A DNA stretch of 54,938 nt from FEN-1088 sp031407985 (GTDB lineage: Bacteria; Myxococcota_A; Polyangia; Fen-1088). Positions 1 through 8,537 of the stretch are shown here, piece after piece; position 1 is the stretch's first letter, and every line of letters starts with the position of its first letter. The DNA is taken from NCBI GenBank assembly GCA_031407985.1, contig JANOJB010000043.1, positions 1 to 54,938 of the forward strand. The letters run 5' to 3'. Position numbers and translations under genes: made by a program. The notes beneath the pieces are model-generated. The model was not told the origin of the DNA, did not search any database, and worked only from the letters and a program-made list of their open reading frames with translations.

Positions 1-78
1 CCGACAACGCCAATCCGAGAAACCTGGTGCAACACATGGGGGCCTCCTTCGGGTTGGCGTCGACGATAGCGCCTTTTT

Positions 79-2007
79 TTAGGCCGGGTACGACAATCCG
101 AATCCGTACTCGAACAACGGCGCGTAGGTCGGATCGCCGAAGTTCACCGGGATCTCGGCCATGTCGCGCGGCCACGAGCAGGACAGTTTTCCCGTGGGTT
201 TGGCGGCACCGAACAACACATCCGCGATACCGCCACCCTCGGTGCCGGGCAGCCACACGACCAGCAACGCGTCGGCCGCGGCCAACACATCGCCCAGGAT
301 CAACGGCCGCCCGGTGATCAACACGACCACCACACGTTTTCCACTGTGTTTGGCGGCGGCGATCACCGACAGATCGTCACGCGACAGCTCCAGCTTGGCG
401 CGATCGCCGTATTCCTCGGCGTAGGGTTCTTCCCCCACGACAACCACCACCGCGTCGGCGCGCTCGGCCCCCGCGGCGTCCTTGGAGAAATCGATCCGCC
501 CCGGCCCGACCACGTCGGTGATGGCCTGCCGGATCGTCGTGCCGACCGTGGTGGCGCCACGACGCCCGCGCCAGCCGACGGACCAACCGCCGCACTGCAT
601 GCCGATGTCGTCGGCCTTGCTGCCGCAGACGTGGACGCGCGCCTCTTTCTTCAACGGCAACACCGCGCCCTCGTTCTTCAGCAACACGGCGCTGCGCCTG
701 ACGGCCTCGCGCGCGACGGCCCGGTGCGCGGGCGATCCCACCAGGGCGGTCAACGCCCGATCGGTGAACGGACGCTCCCACAAGGCAAAGCGCACCTTCT
801 GTTTCAGGATGCGGCGGACGGCGTCGTCGATACGCGCCATCGTCACGCGGCCCGCGGCAACCAGCTGTTTCAGCCCACTGATGAAATCGCGGTAACGGAT
901 CGGCACCATCACCATGTCGATGCCGGCGTTGATCCCCGCCTCGATGTCGCTGACGTAGTCCCCGGGTAGGCGATCGATCGCCTGCCAGTCGCTGACCACG
1001 AATCCCTTGAAACCAAGCTCGCCCTTCAGCACGTCGGTGATCAACTCGCGGTTGCCGTGCATGGGCAAGCCGTTCCAGCTGCTGTACGACACCATCACCG
1101 ACGCGACATCCGCCTTGATCGCCGCGATGTAGCCGGGCAGGTGGACGCGGCGCAGTTCTTCCTCGGGGAAACGCGCGTCGCCGCGATCCTTGCCGCCCGC
1201 GGTGCCACCGTCGGCCAGAAAGTGTTTCGCGCACGCCATGATGGACGTGCCGTCGGGCGCGGGCACGGTTGCGTTCTGAAAACCGCGAATGGACGCGGCG
1301 CCCAAGCTTTCGGCCAGCTCGGCGGTTTCGCCGAAGCCCTCGTACGCGCGGCCCCAGCGATCGTCGCGTGGCACCGCTATGCACGGCGCGAACGTCCAGT
1401 CGATGCCGGTGCCGGCCACCTCGCGCGCGGTGACACGCGCCACCGCCTCGACCAGTTCGGGACTGCGCGTGCAACCCAGGCCTACGTTGTGGGGGAAGAT
1501 CACGGCGCCGCGCACGCCGCTTTGCCCGTGAACGGCGTCGATCCCGTAGACCAGTGGAATGCCCAGCCGCGTGGACAGCGCCTGGCTTTGATAGCGGTCG
1601 TACATCTCGGCCCAGGTCTCGGCCGTGTTGGGCTTGGGCAACGAATCGCCGCCGCTTAACACCGACCCGATGAAGAAATCGTGTATCTCGCGTCCGTCTT
1701 TCACGACGCTGCGATCGATCTGCGTCATCTGGCCGATTTTTTCCTCCAGCGTCATCTGGGCCAGCAGCGCTTCGACGTCGGGGGCCGGCATGCCGGCACG
1801 GCGGGCGGGTGGAACGTCGGCGATCCGCGCCTTTGACACCAGACACGCGGACGGTGCCAGCGCCGCAGCCGCCAGCAGCGCGCGGCGGGTGGGCAACAGG
1901 CTGGGCAAGAGACTGGGCAAGAACGTTTGACCCTTCTCGCGATCGCTTGCCGGGATCGATCCTTGGCCTTCAGTCGTTTTGGGGGGCATCGCGGAACTGT
2001 GTATCAC
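79..2007 (-). CDS. Glycoside hydrolase family 3 beta-glucosidase, exported
   Basis: GH3 exo-acting beta-glucosidase/glucanase that removes terminal glucose (or xylose) from beta-glucan chains. The N-terminal TIM-barrel domain shows the family Lys-His motif (AKHFLADGG) and the catalytic nucleophile Asp in GFVVSDWQAID. The C-terminal alpha/beta sandwich ends in the typical FEYGFGLSYPA, so the protein is full length (about 642 aa). A twin-arginine-like, hydrophobic leader (PTRRALLAAAALAPSACLV) also ends in a lipobox-like Cys, so export by Tat or as a lipoprotein is likely. I chose the GTG at 2007 because GAGAGGA lies 6 nt before it; an ATG at 1989 is the alternative. It is last in a minus-strand run with the GH5 gene and a small lipoprotein (67-bp and 43-bp gaps), which suggests one glucan-degrading operon. 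Exact substrate is unknown. Confidence 0.9.
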   Translation of the reverse strand: MIHSSAMPPKTTEGQGSIPASDREKGQTFLPSLLPSLLPTRRALLAAAALAPSACLVSKARIADVPPARRAGMPAPDVEALLAQMTLEEKIGQMTQIDRSVVKDGREIHDFFIGSVLSGGDSLPKPNTAETWAEMYDRYQSQALSTRLGIPLVYGIDAVHGQSGVRGAVIFPHNVGLGCTRSPELVEAVARVTAREVAGTGIDWTFAPCIAVPRDDRWGRAYEGFGETAELAESLGAASIRGFQNATVPAPDGTSIMACAKHFLADGGTAGGKDRGDARFPEEELRRVHLPGYIAAIKADVASVMVSYSSWNGLPMHGNRELITDVLKGELGFKGFVVSDWQAIDRLPGDYVSDIEAGINAGIDMVMVPIRYRDFISGLKQLVAAGRVTMARIDDAVRRILKQKVRFALWERPFTDRALTALVGSPAHRAVAREAVRRSAVLLKNEGAVLPLKKEARVHVCGSKADDIGMQCGGWSVGWRGRRGATTVGTTIRQAITDVVGPGRIDFSKDAAGAERADAVVVVVGEEPYAEEYGDRAKLELSRDDLSVIAAAKHSGKRVVVVLITGRPLILGDVLAAADALLVVWLPGTEGGGIADVLFGAAKPTGKLSCSWPRDMAEIPVNFGDPTYAPLFEYGFGLSYPA

Positions 2008-2074
2008 AATGTTCCTCTCTCTGTCCTTGTGACGGTTGCCAGAGAACTGCCAGAGACGTCTCGTCGCCGGGCGG

Positions 2075-3313
2075 TTACAGCCCAACCAGATGATCGTGGT
2101 AACCCTGCGCGTAGTCACTGATGGGCGCACCGGTATTGAAATCGCCGATCAGCGACCACGGCCGACCGCCCTGGGTTGCGGGCGGCGTTGGCGGCACACA
2201 CGCCCCCCACGTATTCCAGGTCCAGGCCAGGTAGCCGATCCCATGTGCCTCGCTCCACTGCAGAAGGGAACCGATGAAGGTGCTGGCGCAAGAATTTTCG
2301 CCGAACTCGGTCATCACGATCGGCACCGTGGCGGCCAGTGTGGCGGGCACATTGTCCCAGCAGCCCGGGTTGTTGCACGAGTTGAAGTTGTAGACGTGCC
2401 ACGCGGCCGCCAGGTTCGCGCCCGCGTCGATGGGAGCGTGCGAGATCCATTGCGACAAAGCGTTCGAATATTGCAGTCCCCCCAGCAGCAGCAGATGTCT
2501 GGAACCCGTGGCCCGAACCGCGTCGACCAGCGCTTGCATGCCGATCGCCTGATACGTCATGGCCGGTTGACCTGACGGAACCGCCTGATTCGCGGTGCAC
2601 CCATCACGCCAGCACAACCACCCGACCGCCGAATCACGGTTGCGATCGGGAAACGGCTCGTTGAACAGTTCGAAGATGACGCCGTCGTCGGTCGCGAACG
2701 TGTTCGCCACGTCGGTCCAGAACGCGGCAGAGTGATCGGCGTCGGGCATGGGCTGCAACCGGTCGGCCACCGTCGTGCCCGGTCCCACCCAGTGCAGATC
2801 CAGGATGGGGACGATGTTGTACTGGTGAAACAGATTCACGAAGTCGACGATCGCCTGCTTGTAAACATCGCCGCTGTAGGCTGGATTGACGCCGTTGATG
2901 CCCAGCCAGCAGGTTTCGTTCAGCGGAATCCTGACCGCGTTGATCTTCCAGGACGCCATCACCCTGATTGATGCCAACGTCGCCGGGCCGTCGAAGACTC
3001 CGACACCCTTGCCGCACTGGTACTCGGATCCGGAACGATTGACGCCGCGCAACCGCACAGTCAAACCGTCGCTGTTCTGAATGTGATTGCCCACGACGTG
3101 CAGGCCTTTCATGGGTGGACCCACCGGTACCACGGGGCCGTCAGCAATTCTGGGATCCGGACCCATACCGGAATCGGGGACGAAGGCGTAGGTGGGATCC
3201 TGGGCGCACCCGCCGGCGGTTCCCGCCAGGGTCAAAACCAAGACCGCGATGCGCGGTCCCACCCAGGCGATCTCTCGGATCAAAAGCATCAGGCTGATAA
3301 CGGTCGACCGCAT
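2075..3313 (-). CDS. Glycoside hydrolase family 5 endoglycanase lipoprotein
   Basis: Predicted secreted GH5 (cellulase/mannanase clan GH-A) endo-hydrolase of 412 aa. The two catalytic glutamates are visible: acid/base in IFELFNEPF and nucleophile in IVMTEFGENSC. Substrate-binding aromatics appear in LDLHWVG and YLAWTWNTWG. The N-terminus has a hydrophobic signal ending in the lipobox LAGTAGGC, then a short Pro/Asp-rich spacer before the barrel. The ATG at 3313 has a weak AGGGTG upstream; an ATG at 3289 would also keep the signal peptide. It lies between the GH3 glucosidase and a small lipoprotein gene on the same strand. Endoglucanase is my best guess; mannanase or another GH5 activity cannot be excluded. 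Confidence 0.87.
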   Translation of the reverse strand: MRSTVISLMLLIREIAWVGPRIAVLVLTLAGTAGGCAQDPTYAFVPDSGMGPDPRIADGPVVPVGPPMKGLHVVGNHIQNSDGLTVRLRGVNRSGSEYQCGKGVGVFDGPATLASIRVMASWKINAVRIPLNETCWLGINGVNPAYSGDVYKQAIVDFVNLFHQYNIVPILDLHWVGPGTTVADRLQPMPDADHSAAFWTDVANTFATDDGVIFELFNEPFPDRNRDSAVGWLCWRDGCTANQAVPSGQPAMTYQAIGMQALVDAVRATGSRHLLLLGGLQYSNALSQWISHAPIDAGANLAAAWHVYNFNSCNNPGCWDNVPATLAATVPIVMTEFGENSCASTFIGSLLQWSEAHGIGYLAWTWNTWGACVPPTPPATQGGRPWSLIGDFNTGAPISDYAQGYHDHLVGL

Positions 3314-3356
3314 GAGAAGGGGCACCCTATCGCAACAAGGTTCGCCAGCGATCAGG

Positions 3357-3845
3357 CTAGCCGCCGGTGCACGGTTTGGTGAGATCCGTGCTGTTGCACT
3401 GCATCGAGCAGTTCGTGTGGAGCGTGTACGCCTCCAGTTCGGTCGGTTGACCGAACACGACGTCACGCGATTGCGGAGCCGGCGATTCAACCACGCCGTC
3501 CGCCAAATCCGCACCGTCGGCCCCCACCGCGACCAGGGACATCAGGTATCGGCCGGGTTGGATCATGAACGGGGTGGCGCCGATCTTGCGATTGCAGCCG
3601 AAGCGACAGGCATCAAGGCCGGTGCACGGCTGGGCCGCGGCGGCGGCTTCGGAGACCAGATTCAACCGAACGTAGGCGATCGACGGATCCGCGCACGCGC
3701 AGTCGGAGATCGCCCGTCCGTCCCTGGTAAACACGGCCCAGGCAACCTCGACCGCTCCTCCGTTGATGTCCACGCAACCTGCGGGCGCAAGCAGCGCGGG
3801 CAAGGCCAGTCCCAGCACCATCGCGGCGATTGGGGTGCCTGTCAT
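3357..3845 (-). CDS. Small lipoprotein of unknown function
   Basis: A 162-aa predicted lipoprotein. The start at 3845 (MTGTPIAAM...) is preceded by GGAAGG about 11 nt upstream and followed by a signal peptide with lipobox ALLAPAGC. The mature part is Cys-rich (CACADP, QPCTGLDACRFGC, NCSMQC) and ends a few residues after the last Cys, so several disulphides or a surface cap are possible. No family recognised. It is first in the presumed operon with the GH5 and GH3 genes, so a role in glycan binding or enzyme display is possible but is only inferred from position. It is divergent from msrA. Confidence 0.7.
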   Translation of the reverse strand: MTGTPIAAMVLGLALPALLAPAGCVDINGGAVEVAWAVFTRDGRAISDCACADPSIAYVRLNLVSEAAAAAQPCTGLDACRFGCNRKIGATPFMIQPGRYLMSLVAVGADGADLADGVVESPAPQSRDVVFGQPTELEAYTLHTNCSMQCNSTDLTKPCTGG

Positions 3846-3982
3846 CCGGCGGCCGCCTTCCATGTGCCGTGACGCTAGCAGCGCTGCAGCATCGTCGCAA
3901 CGACGCGCGCGGGTGCCACGCGCGCAGCATGAAGCAAACACCGCGGTTGGCAACCGGCCAGGTGGCGCGTCACAATCGCAGG

Positions 3983-4645
3983 ATGTTCTCCCAGCCACAA
4001 AAGCTTCAACTGCCCCGCGCGGATCAGGCGCTGCCCGGCCGCCCCGAAAAGATACCGGTGCCAGACCGGCATTTCGTCCTGGGTACGCGTCTCTGCCCGC
4101 CATTTCCGGACGGGATGGAACTGGCGCTGTTCGGAATGGGCTGTTTTTGGGGCGCGGAGAAGGGATTCTGGTCGCAGGCGGGCGTGCACAGCACGTCGGT
4201 CGGCTACGCGGGCGGCCTGACGCCGAATCCGACCTACCGCGAGGTCTGTTCGGGCCTGACCGGGCACACCGAAGTCGTGCGCGTGGTGTTCGATCCACGA
4301 GTGATCTCTTTCGAACGGCTGCTGGCGAGTTTTTGGGAGGGGCACGATCCGACCCAGGGCATGCGCCAGGGCGGCGACGTCGGCACGCAGTACCGATCGG
4401 CCGTTTACACCGACGGGGATGTCCAGGCGCACGTCACCCTGGAATCGCGCGTGGCCTATCAGAAGGCGCTGGATGACGCCGGCCACGGCCCGATCACCAG
4501 CGAAATCGCGCCCGCGCCTGACTTCTTCTACGCCGAGGATTACCACCAGCAGTACCTGGCCAAGAACCCCGACGGCTACTGCGGACACGGTGGTACGGGC
4601 GTGGCCTGCCCGGTCGGGCTGATGGGCGCCGCGGCCGCGCGTTGA
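3983..4645 (+). CDS. msrA: Peptide methionine (S)-S-oxide reductase MsrA
   Basis: Reduces methionine-S-sulfoxide in proteins and free Met using thioredoxin. The catalytic motif GMGCFWGAEKGFW holds the nucleophilic Cys, and the resolving Cys lies in NPDGYCGHGGTG near the C-terminus. The 220-aa length and the N-terminal sequence (ADQALPGR... before the catalytic domain) match the long E. coli-type MsrA closely, including NPTYREVCSG and HDPTQGMRQG. The start at 3983 gives the E. coli-like N-terminus; only a weak AGG precedes it. No msrB neighbour. A long inverted repeat (4646-4699) follows the stop codon. Confidence 0.95.
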   Translation: MFSQPQKLQLPRADQALPGRPEKIPVPDRHFVLGTRLCPPFPDGMELALFGMGCFWGAEKGFWSQAGVHSTSVGYAGGLTPNPTYREVCSGLTGHTEVVRVVFDPRVISFERLLASFWEGHDPTQGMRQGGDVGTQYRSAVYTDGDVQAHVTLESRVAYQKALDDAGHGPITSEIAPAPDFFYAEDYHQQYLAKNPDGYCGHGGTGVACPVGLMGAAAAR

Positions 4646-4699
4646 GTTGTTCGCACTCCCGACACCCGGAGTGTTCTCGCGAGTGTCGCGTGCGACAAC
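4646..4699. repeat. Imperfect inverted repeat downstream of msrA
   Basis: Left arm 4646-4665 (GTTGTTCGCAC... GACAC) pairs with right arm 4683-4699 (GTGTCG...GTGCGACAAC), leaving a loop of about 17 nt. There is no T-run, so this is not a classical intrinsic terminator; it could still act as a 3' stem-loop for msrA mRNA. The right arm overlaps the GTG of a possible 31-codon ORF (4683-4778) that I cannot support further. Confidence 0.45.
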
Positions 4700-4890
4700 G
4701 AAACAGAGACTTGAGCAGGTGTTGGACTATCTAAGAGACGACGAGTCTCCGATTGTCGACCTGTCGGTGAGGCTATGACAGCCCACTGAAGGGTTTGCAA
4801 CTGACCTCGCCGTTCCTCCCTGGCGTGGGGTCGTGGCCGTCCCGATCGGCTCGTCGATCTCGCTCGTGATGCTCGCTACACTCGCCGCCC

Positions 4891-5137
4891 ATGACACAAA
4901 ATCCGGAGTGCGGCGTGTGGCAGTCGCTGACCAGTCCGAAGCTATGGGAGCCACCCGCACTTTCACGCGCACATGGTGCCGCGCTACGCGACCATGCCGC
5001 GCGACGCGAAGGCGTGGAGCGTGTTCGACCTGCAGCGCGCCGTCGGCGCCGGGGAGGTGGAGATCGACTGCGCCGAGGTCGATCGAATTTCCGAGGCTTA
5101 CCGGCGGACGCTGGCCGCGACGCCCGGCTCGTGGTGA
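4891..5137 (+). pseudogene. HIT-family nucleotide hydrolase remnant
   Basis: In one frame (about 4949-5137) the translation reads HPHFHAHMVPRYATMP, then a helical tail to a TGA at 5135-5137. This matches the C-terminal part of HIT (histidine triad, Ap4A-hydrolase-like) proteins, whose active site is H-x-H-x-H followed by VPR. The frame is closed upstream by a TGA at 4928-4930. A short N-terminal-looking segment (MTQNPECGVWQS from 4891) sits in another frame. The conserved N-terminal half of the HIT fold is missing, so the gene appears truncated and frameshifted. A sequencing error alone would not restore the missing residues. Confidence 0.6.
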
Positions 5138-5312
5138 GCGCGCTCGCCCGGCACCGGCCTTCCTTCGTCAGGCTGACGTGCCACACGCCGGCGGAACAAT
5201 CGCGCGCAGCTTTCAGATTCTTGCCATCGTCGTGTGCGGGGTTGCGCTGTCAGGCCCCCCTCGCACACGACCTCCTTGGCAAATGCGGGCGTAGCGCCTA
5301 ACGTCAACCGTC

Positions 5313-5717
5313 GTGACTGCCGAAACAATCGCCCGCCCGAGCTTGTTTCGCCGGCATCGCGGGAAGTTCCTGGCGATCGGATTCCTCGGGGTCGTCGGAA
5401 CCGTTGCGGGCCTGTGGACAGCGATCACCCTGAATTTCAGCTATTCCGATGGCGACCGAATCGGTTACGTTCAGAAGTTCTCACGCAAAGGCTGGATCTG
5501 TCGGACATGGGAAGGCGAGCTCGCCATGACGCCGGTTCCCGGCGCAACGCCGCAGATTTTCACTTTCACGGTCCCCGATGACGCCGTCGCCAAACGGGTG
5601 GCGGCGGCGGAGGGAAAGAAGGTCGCGCTGCACTACAAGGAGAAGCGCGGGGTTCCAAGCTCCTGCTTCGGCGACACCGGGTATTTCGTCACCGACGTGC
5701 GGCTCCTTGGTCCCTGA
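5313..5717 (+). CDS. Conserved membrane-anchored hypothetical protein
   Basis: A 134-aa protein with one N-terminal membrane segment (about residues 17-42) and a small extracytoplasmic domain. The conserved stretch SYSDGDRIGYVQKFSRKG, then WICRTWEGELAM and CFGDTGYFV, belongs to a widespread proteobacterial family often misnamed '6-phosphogluconate dehydrogenase'; no dehydrogenase feature is present. Function is unknown. Two Cys residues in the exported domain may form a disulphide. The GTG start at 5313 lacks a good Shine-Dalgarno but places the positively charged n-region correctly before the membrane helix. Confidence 0.75.
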   Translation: MTAETIARPSLFRRHRGKFLAIGFLGVVGTVAGLWTAITLNFSYSDGDRIGYVQKFSRKGWICRTWEGELAMTPVPGATPQIFTFTVPDDAVAKRVAAAEGKKVALHYKEKRGVPSSCFGDTGYFVTDVRLLGP

Positions 5718-5866
5718 CCGTTGGCCCTAAGGGCCCGACTGGGCGCGAGGGGGCTGGTCGCTTGTTCCGCCTAGACACCACCTTCACAGTGGCTACGGAT
5801 CACCCCTGGCCTCGGGGGCAATCACCGCCGGAATGTGGCACGATTCTCAACTGGGGGGAGGAGCGC

Positions 5867-6277
5867 ATGACGGACGAGCGAATCACGTGGGTTCGGGGTC
5901 CCAGGCAAGCCGGGCCGATGGAAACCATCGGGGTGCTGGAACTGAAAGCGGACGGAAGTTGTCGAGCCGTCTTCGCCGAGCGGGTGGAAGTCGACGGGCG
6001 CTGCCACATCCGGCTGGCTCGTCAAGTGTGGGCGGGGAAGGATTCCCTGGAGACGCGCTGGTGGAGCCTGGTGCTGGACGCCAACCACAAAGTTTTCACC
6101 ATCCGCAACGGCTCCTGCGGCGACGCCGTGCTGAAGGCGGACGTACCCAGAATCATCACCGCCCTGGAGGACCTTGATCTCATGACCGAGGAGACCATGA
6201 TCGCCGTCGACGACGGTCAGCCGGTTCTCCCTCGACACAAGCCTCGTTCCCTAAGCACCTCCGATGAACGTCGATAG
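5867..6277 (+). CDS. Hypothetical protein
   Basis: A 136-aa soluble protein without a recognised domain. The start ATG at 5867 has a strong GGAGG seven bases upstream, which is the main support for the gene and its start. It is mixed alpha/beta in appearance with two Cys and a conserved-looking RLARQVWAGKDSLETRWWSL core; there is no signal peptide or membrane segment. It lies between the membrane-anchored hypothetical gene and lspA on the same strand. I cannot assign a function. Confidence 0.65.
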   Translation: MTDERITWVRGPRQAGPMETIGVLELKADGSCRAVFAERVEVDGRCHIRLARQVWAGKDSLETRWWSLVLDANHKVFTIRNGSCGDAVLKADVPRIITALEDLDLMTEETMIAVDDGQPVLPRHKPRSLSTSDERR

Positions 6278-6399
6278 CGCATAACCCGCGGCGACGCTTG
6301 ACGCATGGACCAGTGGAAACGGGCGGCGCAGCCGGGAAAGAACCGGAAGAAGCATCGGTCATTGCGGTCGCGCCGCCGCCGTATCACACTGCCAGGCCC

Positions 6400-6960
6400 A
6401 TGACGACCACCAGACAGATGCAGATTCGAAAATGGATTGCGTTCACGATTCCTGGCGTAATCGCGCTGGTCGCCGATCAGGTGACGAAGCAGTGGGCGCG
6501 CGGAGCGTTGGGACCCGAGGGCTCGGGAAAGATGCGTGCGGTGATCGGCAAGGTGCTGTCGTTCCACTACGCCGAGAACCCCGGCATCGCGTTCAGCATG
6601 TTCCGGGACCTGCGCGGGGGGCGATTCGTGCTGGCGGGCTTGGCGATTTTAGCGCTGGTGATGGTGGTCCGTTATTTGAAGAGCACGGATCCCACGCAAC
6701 GCCGGTTGCACGTCGCGCTGGGCCTGATCGCGGGCGGCGCGGTCGGGAACTTGATCGACCGCCTGATCTACGCGCGCGTCGTCGACTTCATCCTGGTCGA
6801 CCTGGATGTGTGGCCGGCGGATCCATGGCCCGTGTTCAACATCGCCGACATCGTCTTGGTGGTCGGGGTGTGTCTGATCGCTCTGGATGTAATTGCCAAC
6901 CGCGGCGTCCCGGACGGTGCGTCGGCGGGCGCGGCACCACCCGGCGGCACCGCCGGCTGA
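6400..6960 (+). CDS. lspA: Lipoprotein signal peptidase (signal peptidase II)
   Basis: Inner-membrane aspartic protease that removes the signal peptide from diacylglyceryl-modified prolipoproteins. About 186 aa with four membrane helices. The family motifs are in order: AENPGIAF, GAVGNLIDRL with the first catalytic Asp, and FNIADI with the second. The start at 6400 (MTTTRQMQ) is the most likely but its Shine-Dalgarno is weak; the ATG at 6418 is the alternative. The C-terminus carries a short Gly/Ala/Pro tail. It stands alone, not beside ileS as in many Proteobacteria. The many lipoproteins in this window are its presumed substrates. Confidence 0.93.
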   Translation: MTTTRQMQIRKWIAFTIPGVIALVADQVTKQWARGALGPEGSGKMRAVIGKVLSFHYAENPGIAFSMFRDLRGGRFVLAGLAILALVMVVRYLKSTDPTQRRLHVALGLIAGGAVGNLIDRLIYARVVDFILVDLDVWPADPWPVFNIADIVLVVGVCLIALDVIANRGVPDGASAGAAPPGGTAG

Positions 6961-6994
6961 CCAAAACCGCCGGTGCCATCGTGCGTCTGACCGG

Positions 6995-8410
6995 CTACAG
7001 CTTGTAGGCCTGCTTCGCCAGCTTGTACGCCAGATCGACCGCGACCTCGCGCGCCTCGTCTTCTTCCAGGCGGTGATCGCTGACCAGTTGTGCCAGGAAG
7101 CCGCAGTCCATGCGCCGGGCGACGTCGTGACGCGCCGGGATCGACAGGAACGCACGGGTGTCGTCGTTGAACCCGACGGTATTGTAGAAGCCAGCCGTCT
7201 CGGTGATGCGTTCGCGGTAAAAACGCATTCCCTCGGGGCTGTCGAAGAACCACCACGACGGGCCAATTTTCAGCGCCGGATAGTGTCCGGCCAACGGGGC
7301 CAGTTCGCGCGAGTACACGGTCTCGTCCAGCGTGAACAGAATCAGCGACAGGCGCCTGTCGTTGCCGAATCTGTCCAGTAACGGCTTCAGCGCGCGCACG
7401 TAATCCGTGCGCGTTGGAATGTCTGCGCCCTTGTCCCGCCCGAACATCTGAAAATTCTCGGGGTTGTAGTTTCGGAACGACCCGGCGTGGATCTGCATCA
7501 CCAGACCGTCGTCGATGCTCATGCGCGCCATCTCGGTCAACAGCTGGCCCCTGAATCTTTCCCGCTCTTCCGCCGTTCCGGTTCCCGACAACGCCTTTCC
7601 CAGCAAGGTCTCACACTCGGACGACGGCAGATCGAACGTCGCGGCGGTCTGGTGGCCATGGTCGGTCGACGTCGCGCCGAACTCCTTGAAATACCGGCGG
7701 CGGTTCTCCAATGCCTTCAGATACCCCGTCCACGTGCGCGTGTTCTCACCGGTCAACGCACCCAGTTGCGCCACGTTTTCGGCGAAACCGTCGAAGTCGG
7801 GATCGACCACGGGATCCGGGCGGTACGCCGTGATCACCCGCCCCTTCCAACCGGATTCCCGCATCTTGCGATGATGATCCAGCGGATCCAGCGGGGATTC
7901 CGTCGTCGCCAACACCTCGATGTTGAAACGTTCGAACAACGCGCGCGGACGGAATTCGGGTTTCGCCAGACATTCGGCGATGCGGTCGTAGATGGCGTCC
8001 GCGGATTCCGGACCCAGGCGGTCGCGAATCCCGAAGACATCGTGCAGCACGTGTTGAAACCACATCTTGGTCGGCGTCCCCCGAAACAGCCGCCAGTTCT
8101 GGGCGAACAACCGCCAGATTTTCCGCGAATCGCGTTCAACCGGACCGCCGTCCTGGCGCGGCACGCCCAGCGACTCCAGCGGTATGCCCTGGCTGTACAG
8201 CATGCGAAACACGTAGTGATCGGGAATGATCAGCAGCGTCGCCGGATCGGGGAACGCGTCGTTGTCGGCGAACCAGCGCGGATCCGTGTGCCCATGGGGA
8301 CTGACGATCGGCAACGCGCGCACCTCGGCGTAAAGCCGCCTGGCAATGGCGCGCTCGGTCGGATCCGCCGAGAACAGCCTGTCTTCGTGCAGCGTCAAGG
8401 GATTGGTCAT
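6995..8410 (-). CDS. uxaC: Glucuronate isomerase
   Basis: Converts D-glucuronate to D-fructuronate (and galacturonate to tagaturonate), the first step of hexuronate catabolism. The 471-aa length is usual for UxaC, a member of the amidohydrolase-related TIM barrels. Visible family sequences include the metal-site SPHGHTDP, QNWRLFRGTP, QIHAGSFRNYN and KIGPSWWFFDSPEGM. The ATG at 8410 has GAGGA seven bases upstream. It is divergent from manD across 127 bp, implying shared control. Products of the GH67 alpha-glucuronidase encoded at 13356-15515 would feed this enzyme. Confidence 0.96.
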   Translation of the reverse strand: MTNPLTLHEDRLFSADPTERAIARRLYAEVRALPIVSPHGHTDPRWFADNDAFPDPATLLIIPDHYVFRMLYSQGIPLESLGVPRQDGGPVERDSRKIWRLFAQNWRLFRGTPTKMWFQHVLHDVFGIRDRLGPESADAIYDRIAECLAKPEFRPRALFERFNIEVLATTESPLDPLDHHRKMRESGWKGRVITAYRPDPVVDPDFDGFAENVAQLGALTGENTRTWTGYLKALENRRRYFKEFGATSTDHGHQTAATFDLPSSECETLLGKALSGTGTAEERERFRGQLLTEMARMSIDDGLVMQIHAGSFRNYNPENFQMFGRDKGADIPTRTDYVRALKPLLDRFGNDRRLSLILFTLDETVYSRELAPLAGHYPALKIGPSWWFFDSPEGMRFYRERITETAGFYNTVGFNDDTRAFLSIPARHDVARRMDCGFLAQLVSDHRLEEDEAREVAVDLAYKLAKQAYKL

Positions 8411-8537
8411 GGAGTCCTCGTGAGGGTCATCTTGGGGAAGCGGTCATGATAACGTGCCCGCGAATGGCCAAAGCAAGCCTGCCATTTGCGTTCTGGAATC
8501 TACTGTTGCCGCCGCGTAGCGGGACGGCTCATCCCCC

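Larger units (their letters stand above)
4646..5312. other. Gene-poor stretch with decayed coding sequence
   Basis: This 667-bp stretch has no intact recognisable gene. It holds the inverted repeat after msrA, a possible 31-codon ORF (GTG 4683 to TGA 4776-4778) of no known family with weak upstream GGAG, and the C-terminal fragment of a HIT-family hydrolase (see the pseudogene entry). The bases from 5138 to 5312 show nothing I can name. Confidence 0.6.

Noticed and set aside
1..2130. Long open frames opposite and overlapping the GH3 gene, and similar shadows throughout
   Set aside because: High GC content keeps alternative frames open; their translations are Arg/Pro/Ala-rich without motifs, whereas the annotated frames carry family signatures.
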